From the NCBI GenBank assembly GCA_934045075.1, contig OW203740.1, positions 13,864,346 to 13,928,345 on the forward strand: 64,000 bases of DNA, written 5' to 3'. Positions 58,101 through 64,000 of the stretch are shown piece by piece (within the stretch, counting starts at the first letter, position 1; each line of letters opens with the position of its first letter). Below the pieces are notes generated by a model, which saw only the letters and a list, made by a program, of their open reading frames with translations, was not told where the DNA came from and ran no database searches. Origin of the DNA: Yponomeuta sedellus (Eukaryota; Arthropoda; Insecta; Lepidoptera; Yponomeutidae). The position numbers were made by a program, and so were the translations under genes.

Positions 58101-61100
58101 AATAAAATCATCGGGGCATGCCGCATTCGAACCTAAGTCCTCACTCATGTGAAGCAAGCATTCTACCGATACACTAACTCCAATTTTGATTATAGACTGT
58201 CAGTGTTAGTTAAAAAACACGATTCCTCTTGAACACGCGCCAAATGCGGTTAAAACAGCATTGGGTAAAAGGAAAGGCCATTAAAAGTGAATTTGAGGAG
58301 TGTTTTAAGCGATAATTTTATGGTAAAATAACACGGTGTATATTTGTTGTTTATGACCCGTGGTGGAAATAAAGACATAGGAAAGTCGCGTAATATATTA
58401 TTTTGTAGTAATTGTATATAGAAACGAAGACAGTTACAGTTTATGTTACTTTCTAAAGTCAATGTGACAGACATAAAGAGTAAAGCTATACTGTAGAAGA
58501 ATACTGAGGCCGGGGCCGTTCACCTTCACAAAATTTGCTTGATTTCATCAATTCATATTTTCTAAGGTTAACACGAGCACTAGACTTAATAAAAACTGTT
58601 TTTATACGGATTTTACTTGTTTATTTTACAGTCTTCCGAGACCATGGCACCTGAAAAAGTGCCGAAACGTCGGATAATTGTAAAAATGTAAAATAAACGA
58701 GTAAAATCCGCATAAAAACAGTTTTTATTTCACCAATTCATCATAGACTTTGTTCTTTGTTAAATTTTAATCGTTTTCATGAATATGTTTTTGTGTGCAG
58801 ATTAAGAATTAAAATCGATTATACGACTGCGCCGACAGCGACTGCGCTGCAGTGGCTGGAGCCCGCTCAAACATCTGGAAAGAAACATCCATATATGTTC
58901 AGTCAGTGCCAAGTAAGTAAACAACTAGTCGTAAGTACAGTCTGTTAGTTTTTAGAATATACCTCTGGCTCTAGGCTTCGGTTTTCGCCGAAAGCACCTG
59001 AGTGTATTACTACTTCCTGCTCTGTATAAAAATTTCTTCACTATTTTGAAACGTTACGTAAAGTTATAAATAACAATACAAAATAAACCTTCCCTTATTG
59101 CAATATAATAGTATCTATCCGATAGTAGCCGAGGTATATTCTAAAAGCTAATAGACTTTAAAACGTTGACGACAGCGGTAGCGCATCTGCCTACTTTGCG
59201 AGAGGTCCCGGGTTCGAATCCCGGCTGAGGACAAAAAAACCGGTCTTGTATGTTTACTTTGTTTAATGCCTTAAATCGGTTTTATAACTCACTAGCTGAC
59301 CCAGCGAACTTCGTACCGCCTAACAGTCAATTCTTAAATTTTTCTCTCTTAATCCTACTTCAAGCAATATTAAAAAAAAGAATTAGCGAAATCGGTTCAG
59401 CTGCTCTCGAGATTTGCGCTTACCAACACATTCAGCGATTCATTTTTATATTATAGATAATTGATACAAAATATAATTAGTTTCATGTAATAATGTTAAT
59501 AATCTATGATATAAAAATGAATAGCTGAATGTGTTGGTAAGCGCAAATCTCGAGAGCAGCTGAACCGATTTCGCTAATTCTTTTTTTAGAATATTTCTCG
59601 AAGTACGAGGATGGTTCTTACGGAGGGAAAAATAAAAAAAGTAATAAACAATCGACTGTTAGGCAGTACGAAGTTCGCTGGGTCAGCTAGTTGTATAAAA
59701 ATTTTAATAATAACAAATAGTTTTTTTTTCACACTGCGCACTGTCAAATAGCCTATTGAAGTCACTATTATCACTATCGTCACTAGTACGAGTAGATAGA
59801 ATCGCCAAGTAGGTACCTACAGTTGACAACTGGTCGTCACATTTTTCACAATAGACGTTAAGAAGTTGACTTGGGTGCCCATGTGTGGGTTGATTTGCTG
59901 TGGATTGTATCGCGGCTGGCTTGTCTACCTTTACACTTTTGTTACAATGTTACGAAAGTACTTATATAGGAATCACCTAATTGAATGTGATGAATGAGAT
60001 ATGCTGTCAACTGTACCAATCTACATAGGTATGCAATAAGCTATATTATGAATCGGTAAACAAGTATTATTATAATGATTGGTATATAAAATAGAAGTAG
60101 ATAATTACATAAATACATCTGTAATACGAGCGCAAGTGTGTACCTATTTCTGAGATAGATGTTATAAGAAACATTCTGAGCCCTTTTGTCAAAACATTTC
60201 ATTTTCATACCATTACAGGCAGGGATGTAAGGAACTAGTAGACTCCTACGGAATGTGAGGTAATTGTAGGAATTGGAATCATAAACCGTAGTTTTATGAA
60301 ACTGTCCAGGGGGCCAATTCCCGCCCATGCGAATTGAAAACGTAGACGCAAAATATTCGAAGGCTTCGACAATTGTCGCATAAAAATAAGATAAGATAAC
60401 TCGACAGAGCCGTTAAATTGATTTTCTCATTCGAATTCAATGCAGGAAGAATACTGATTTTGGCTGCCGCTCGACTTTTTACGTAGAACTCCTAAGCCTT
60501 AGAGTCGTATACGACTTAATTGCTAATGAAGTGAGCATTGGCTCCCTCGTCATAGGTTCAATTCTCCAAGTTTCTACTGATTTTCTACCACTCGAGAATC
60601 CAAACTAATATTCGTGAAAATAAATAATTTCGATACAGCGGTAGATTGCTCCAGAGAAAGGTCATAAACTACTTTTTGTCCTAATAACATTCAAAGGTGA
60701 AAGTCACAGGCTCAGATAGTTAACTACTTAAATGTTGGCTGTTTTACATAGGCTTCTCCACTCCCGTGTTGACTTTTACTCATATATAGAGTGGGTGTGG
60801 TCACAAGACGCGATGACTCGATAAAATCTCGTGTTTTTCTGCTCGAGTATATGTACCGATCTAACAATTAGATAAAGCAACAGTTGGTATTGTCGATAAA
60901 GCGAATGGCTGGGATAAAACAAAGCACAGCTCTGTGTGTTTTGCTGAATGATACTAACTAGTTGGCCCAGATAATTTAGCAATTGCATTGTTTGATTTCA
61001 CAATGCATAATTAATTTTATCAACAGCTTGAGAACATTTTATTTTACATTAAGTACTTACCTGACGTATCACCATGCGCTGTAATCAGTTTTTTAATACA

Positions 61101-63782
61101 AAAGTAATACGAATTACTTAAACTATCAGCTAGCGGTAAAACCACTTTATCTGCCACTGTTTAACACTATTAGGACCGTTAGTTACGGACGAATTAGCAA
61201 AAATACTAATTAAAGTGTTCTCTATCTATCTATGTAAAGCCTTTTTCACTTCTCACATGCATTGTATGAATAACAAGTGATTTTTGGGCTATTGCAACTG
61301 AACTGAGTTTTAGAAGCTGTTCTTGAGCTATAAATGGTGTAAATAACACGAATTTGTTTTATATACCTATGATTTTCTATATATACCTATTATTCTATAT
61401 ATCTTATATACCTATTATATATCTTGAGACACTCAAGTTCAAAGTACATAATAGGTAGGTAAGAACACTTAGAATAAATGCGTGATGGCATGATTTGTTC
61501 ATAGAAACACATATGAAATAAATTAAAAGGTTTTATTCAAAGTAGCGCAGAAACTGCGGCTTAATGAACGTTAAAATTCAAACTAGGTGTCCATTACAAC
61601 TTAGAATAGATGTGTGAAGATATTCCTTGCAGCCCATCCACACGCGGTCCATCCTTCCCTGCCAAGACACGCCGGCGGTGAAGTTCACGTACGAAGCGGA
61701 AGTCACGGCTCCCGCGGAGTTTACTGTGCTCATGAGCGCGCTCAGGAGTGAAACTGAAGGCAACCGGACGGTCTTCAAACAGCCGGTGCCCATTCCGTCG
61801 TATCTTCTGGCTTTGGCAGTCGGTGTACTGGAGAACCGGAGACTTGGACCCAGGTAGTCTAATGACTAACATTTTGCCATTATAGTACAATGACAGATAT
61901 ATTACAATGACCGATATATTATGCATTAAATAGGACACTTAAGCGTAAAACGGCGCCGAAGGCTTGCTCATCAGCATATGCTGAGTCAGTTGCCGTTTAT
62001 ATCGGCAGTGACACGCCGTGACCGTTAGTGTTCTTTTTTTTATGTCATTTTGTAATATGTTTTAAGTTGCTTTTGTTATTGTGGCGTGTGTACTGTGACT
62101 ATAATAAATGTTTTTTCTTCTTCTTCAATGACAGATATGGTCTATGGTCTGGTCAGAGGACGTGGTTTTTTTCATACGTGACGCCAAAAGGTTTGATACA
62201 TGTGCGGGCATGGGCTTAAAGCGGCAGTGAAATAAACTATTCCTCCACTAAAGTTTGACCTTTGCATCTACGTAAAGAGACTTATAGAGCGACTTCGCTC
62301 GCTTCCGAGTTCATTGACAGCAATACAATACATTAACAGAATCTAGGTGTATTTTTAGGCGATCGTGCGCTTTTACCGGTAGAGCTAGTTAGTATACATT
62401 TTGCATTGGTTTAAAACTTTCTTTCAATGTGATAAGGTTGAATTTAAGATGCCAACTATTGTGCAACTCCCAGGTTTATAGGGAAGAGCGGGTGGTGGTG
62501 CTCTTCCACGATAAAGGAAATTTCCCGACGGGCATATCGCATGCCTGGGGGCGGCCGGTTCGACTGTTATTTTTTTAAGCCCTATAAAGGGCACCCTCCG
62601 GAAAGCACGGGGGAGGGAGGTGGTGAATGCTCATGCATAACACAGCACGGACCCGGCCGTGCTGCCAATATGGGACTCACAAGAAGTGCGCCTACCCACA
62701 AACACCACCTTGGAACTGGTTTTGGTCCTATAGACCCCTAAACCCACATCGGGAGCAACCCCCCTTGAGGCCGAGGCGCACAGCGGAGTTCCCTAGAGGA
62801 ACGTGCGCTTAGAAGAGTTACTTACAACTGCTAGGAGGTACCCGTGTCCCCACTAGCGGAGATACTGGCAGGGGCGGGGGCCGCGTCTGACTGGGACCGG
62901 GCCTCTAATAGGTGGTCCAGATCAGATGACTATTTATCGGGCGGGTCGACGAGTACGTTTCTGGGCCTGCGCACCAGGTAACGTGGGTCCGTCGCAGGCG
63001 GAGAGTAAGCCGCTGCTTCGCGGATCAGGGGGTTGGGGTGTTCTTCAGTTGTGCTGAAGAACGTCTCTTGAGAGAGACTTAATGAATTGCTGCCGACTGT
63101 TTTTTTTTTTTTACCCTATAAAGGGCACCCTCCGGAGGACACGGGGGAGGGAGGTGGTGAATGCTCATGCATAACAGCACGGACCCGGCCGTGCTGCCAA
63201 TGTGGGACTCACAAGAAGTGCGCCTACCCACTAAACACCACCTTGGGACTGGTTTTGGTCCTAGAGACCCCTAAACCCACATCGGGAGCGACCCCCCTCG
63301 AGGCCGAGGAGGGCGCACAGCGGAGCTCCCTAGCGGAGCGTCCGCTTAGAAGAGTTTATATTACAAAACTGCTATGAAAGAGCAGTGCCCCCCCTAGGGG
63401 GGACACTGGCAGAGGAGCGGGGCGCGTCTGACTGGGACCCCGACTGTTGTTAGTCGGACGTTATATTTATAGTAAGTCATGTGAAACACTTTGATTGCGC
63501 GATGCAGGAATGTTGGAGTTTGTAGTACGCGCGCAGAGTTGACATGTGCTCGCCACAGGTTAAAGCCCTTCGCCCTTTCTCAGGTCGCTGGTGTGGTCGG
63601 AGAAGGAGGAAGTAGAGCGCAGCGCCTGGGAGTTCGCTGATACGGAGAAGTACCTGCAGGCCGCTGAGGCACTCTGCGGGAAGTACGAGTGGAGCCAGTA
63701 TGATCTGCTGGTGCTGCCGCCGTCTTTCCCCTACGGGGGCATGGAGAACCCCTGCCTGACTTTCGTCACGCCTACTTTGCTC
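55140..63782 (+). CDS. LTA4H: Leukotriene A4 hydrolase / M1 aminopeptidase, 5' part (6 exons)
   Basis: Coding exons 55140-55185, 55619-55731, 56462-56604, 58801-58912, 61633-61853 and 63584-63782 total 834 bases (278 codons) with matching phases. The product starts [16 protein letters not shown] and shows the M1 N-terminal beta domain ([38 protein letters not shown]) and the substrate-binding GGMEN at residues about 263-267. The HExxH(18)E zinc site and the C-terminal armadillo domain lie beyond the window. This zinc enzyme is an aminopeptidase; in vertebrates it also hydrolyses leukotriene A4. Insects lack a clear leukotriene pathway, so peptidase function is the safer inference. Confidence 0.9.
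55619..55731 (+). CDS. LTA4H: LTA4H coding exon 2
   Basis: The acceptor is TTTTTTTCAG and the donor GTAAGT. It encodes [20 protein letters not shown] and then [12 protein letters not shown], the first strands of the N-terminal domain. Confidence 0.9.
56165..56275 (+). mobile_element. tRNA-derived SINE (Tyr-like)
   Basis: TTTGCAGCAGTTTGGCATGC forms an A-box-like arm; the loop CTGACTGTAAAACCGAC carries GTA at the anticodon position; the B-box is GGTTCGATCC. A short body follows. It may be a SINE head rather than an active gene, since the acceptor stem is poor. Confidence 0.5.
56462..56604 (+). CDS. LTA4H: LTA4H coding exon 3
   Basis: The acceptor is TTTTATTTCAG and the donor GTGAGT. It encodes [20 protein letters not shown] and then a strand-rich segment ending LPKPYNPDN; phase 0 in, 2 out. 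Confidence 0.88.
56670..56922 (+). repeat. Dispersed repeat family copy
   Basis: The longest sense copy of the family described at 14730; it includes GCAGGAAGAGACCCGTGCCC. Confidence 0.65.
57300..57455 (-). mobile_element. tRNA-derived SINE, reverse
   Basis: GGGATCGAACCTGGGGCTCT is a reverse B-box and T-arm, and CCACTGAGCTACCACCG a reverse A-box. The body has CACCGTTAGCGTGTGGTATT. Related fragments are at 15040-15155 and 20245-20335. Confidence 0.65.
57723..57948 (-). mobile_element. tRNA-like hairpin SINE, copy d
   Basis: It is flanked by CCCTATGGTT (57713-57722 and 57949-57958, identical). In forward reading the T-rich tail comes first, then a shortened antisense arm, then a sense tRNA-like unit with AGCTCAGTTGGGAGAACGC and GGGTTCGAGTCCC, closer to a normal tRNA than the other copies. 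Confidence 0.75.
58588..58729. mobile_element. Palindromic element with Penelope/hammerhead-like core
   Basis: The outer arms AATAAAAACTGTTTTTAT.. and ..ATAAAAACAGTTTTTATT are near-perfect complements over 43 bp. The centre reads TCTTCCGAGACCATGGCACC, then GTGCCGAAACGTCGGA, the GTGCCGAAACGTCGG phrase common at Penelope-like element ends, where a hammerhead ribozyme lies. The CTGATGA box of a functional hammerhead is not present here. Confidence 0.45.
58801..58912 (+). CDS. LTA4H: LTA4H coding exon 4
   Basis: The acceptor is TTTGTGTGCAG and the donor GTAAGT. It encodes [20 protein letters not shown] then [11 protein letters not shown], the conserved substrate-side loop of LTA4H. Confidence 0.92.
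58936..59157. mobile_element. MITE related to the element at 18650-19950
   Basis: The ends ACAGTCTGTTAGTTTTTAGA and TCTAAAAGCTAATAGACTTT are inverted, and subterminal GGCTTCGGTTTTCGCCGAAA is shared with 19885-19910. It starts 24 bases past the exon 4 donor. Confidence 0.6.
59165..59275 (+). mobile_element. tRNA-derived SINE, partial
   Basis: CAGCGGTAGCGCATCTGCC and GGTCCCGGGTTCGAATCCCG give A and B boxes of the 21119 family, followed by an A-run and GGTCTTGTATGTTTAC. Confidence 0.65.
59291..59691. mobile_element. Inverted pair of Helitron-type ends
   Basis: It begins ACTAGCTGACCCAGCGAACT and ends in its reverse complement AGTTCGCTGGGTCAGCTAGT. Inner arms GCTGCTCTCGAGATTTGCGC are likewise mirrored. 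CTAGCTGACCCAGCGAACTTCGT is a frequent terminus of non-autonomous lepidopteran elements. Confidence 0.6.
60305..60490 (-). repeat. Dispersed repeat, reverse copy of 24655-24870
   Basis: CCCATGCGAATTGAAAACGT and GGCTGCCGCTCGACTTTTTA are the reverse complement of the 24655 copy. Confidence 0.6.
61633..61853 (+). CDS. LTA4H: LTA4H coding exon 5
   Basis: The acceptor is TATTCCTTGCAG and the donor GTAGTC. It encodes [20 protein letters not shown] then [17 protein letters not shown], very typical of the family; phase 0 in, 2 out. Confidence 0.92.
62578..62910 (+). repeat. GC-rich direct repeat, copy 1
   Basis: It starts AGCCCTATAAAGGGCACCCT and shares CACGGGGGAGGGAGGTGGTG and GCGTCTGACTGGGACC with copy 2 at 63111-63440. 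The intervening 62910-63110 is single copy. It may be part of an R1- or Jockey-type LINE; no coding motif is seen. Confidence 0.7.
63111..63440 (+). repeat. GC-rich direct repeat, copy 2
   Basis: It starts ACCCTATAAAGGGCACCCTC after a T-run, with about 90% visual similarity to copy 1. It ends near GGGACCCCGACTGTTGTTAG. Confidence 0.7.
63584..63782 (+). CDS. LTA4H: LTA4H coding exon 6 (GGMEN)
   Basis: The acceptor is CCTTTCTCAG and the donor GTGAGT. It encodes [15 protein letters not shown], then [20 protein letters not shown], the peptide-binding motif just before the HExxH exon. Confidence 0.93.
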
Positions 63783-64000
63783 GTGAGTTACGAAGGACAC
63801 TAGATTTTCACTGCTAAGCCTATTTATGTTTGTTATTGATTGTGTTTGTTATCTGTTTTACACACCAATAAAATAAAATAGTGGAAAATTAAACATAACA
63901 ACGAGACACATCAGTTCACATCACAGAAATCCACAGATGAGTATCACAATGTAGTCAACAACAGAAAGGAAACTTAGTGCAAAACGTACAACAGAAACAT
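63783..64000. other. LTA4H intron 6, start
   Basis: Nothing recognised to the window end. Confidence 0.5.

Larger units (their letters stand above)
55186..58800. other. LTA4H introns 1-3: repeats only
   Basis: They contain a tRNA-derived SINE (56165-56275), a dispersed repeat (56670-56922), a reverse tRNA-like SINE (57300-57455), a hairpin SINE (57723-57948), a further reverse tRNA-like fragment (about 58100-58185) and the palindromic element at 58588-58729. 57480-57680 shows nothing recognised. Confidence 0.55.
58913..61632. other. LTA4H intron 4: repeats only
   Basis: It contains a short TIR MITE (58936-59157), a SINE (59165-59275), a Helitron-like foldback (59291-59691) and a reverse dispersed repeat (60305-60490). 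60500-61630 shows nothing recognised apart from TATA-rich simple sequence near 61370-61430. Confidence 0.55.
61854..63583. other. LTA4H intron 5
   Basis: 61854-62460 shows nothing recognised beyond a short GTTATTGTGGCGTGTG-type repeat and TTCTTCTTCTTC. 62460-63460 is GC-rich and contains two direct copies of a repeat. Confidence 0.5.

Noticed and set aside
62541..63377. Plus-strand protein genes in the GC-rich repeats
   Set aside because: The short frames in both copies differ by frameshifts and have no recognisable domain; the conservation is at DNA level.

Overview
The window is eukaryotic nuclear DNA from an insect, most likely a moth or butterfly. Short exons with GT-AG introns, 10-13 bp target-site duplications, Lepidoptera-style Helitron ends, Daphne/RTE-type LINE remains and many tRNA-derived SINEs all point that way. 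Most of the 64 kb is transposable element; three host genes are clear.

Host genes. (1) Positions 1-22157 (+) hold the 3' part of a soluble adenylyl cyclase gene (ADCY10-like): 23 exons whose reading phase I followed exon by exon to a TAA stop. The cyclase domains lie upstream of the window; what is here is the second half of the AAA-type ATPase module and the long helical, TPR-like C-terminus. (2) Positions 26642-27713 (-) hold a two-exon neuralized-like protein 2 gene (NHR domain plus SOCS box), apparently intact. (3) Positions 55140-63782 (+) hold the first six coding exons of a leukotriene A4 hydrolase-type M1 aminopeptidase. The window ends after the GGMEN exon and before the zinc-binding HExxH exon.

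Mobile elements. Introns of the cyclase gene carry a hAT-like element (9466-11668) with a nested retrotransposon fragment, Helitron fragments, several SINE families and a TIR element (about 18650-19950) encoding a recombinase-like N-terminal domain. Next to the NEURL2 promoter is a P-element-like THAP transposon (27935-29871); its sister copy (46699-53076) lies in the opposite orientation and is split by a Copia element (47557-51942). Between them are a Ty3/gypsy element with LTRs of only about 57 bp (30034-34261), a 200-base assembly gap, a Daphne/Jockey-like LINE (about 36240-41215) and a second LINE fragment. A hAT MITE (53649-54493) lies just upstream of the aminopeptidase gene.

The most unusual structure is a tRNA-related hairpin repeat found six times (16810, 18662, 20361, 34686, 42289 and 57723). 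Each copy joins antisense and sense tRNA-like units head to head, sometimes as multimers, ends in an A-rich tail, and is flanked as one unit by a 10-13 bp duplication. It therefore looks like a self-complementary, retroposed SINE. I cannot say whether it has been named before.
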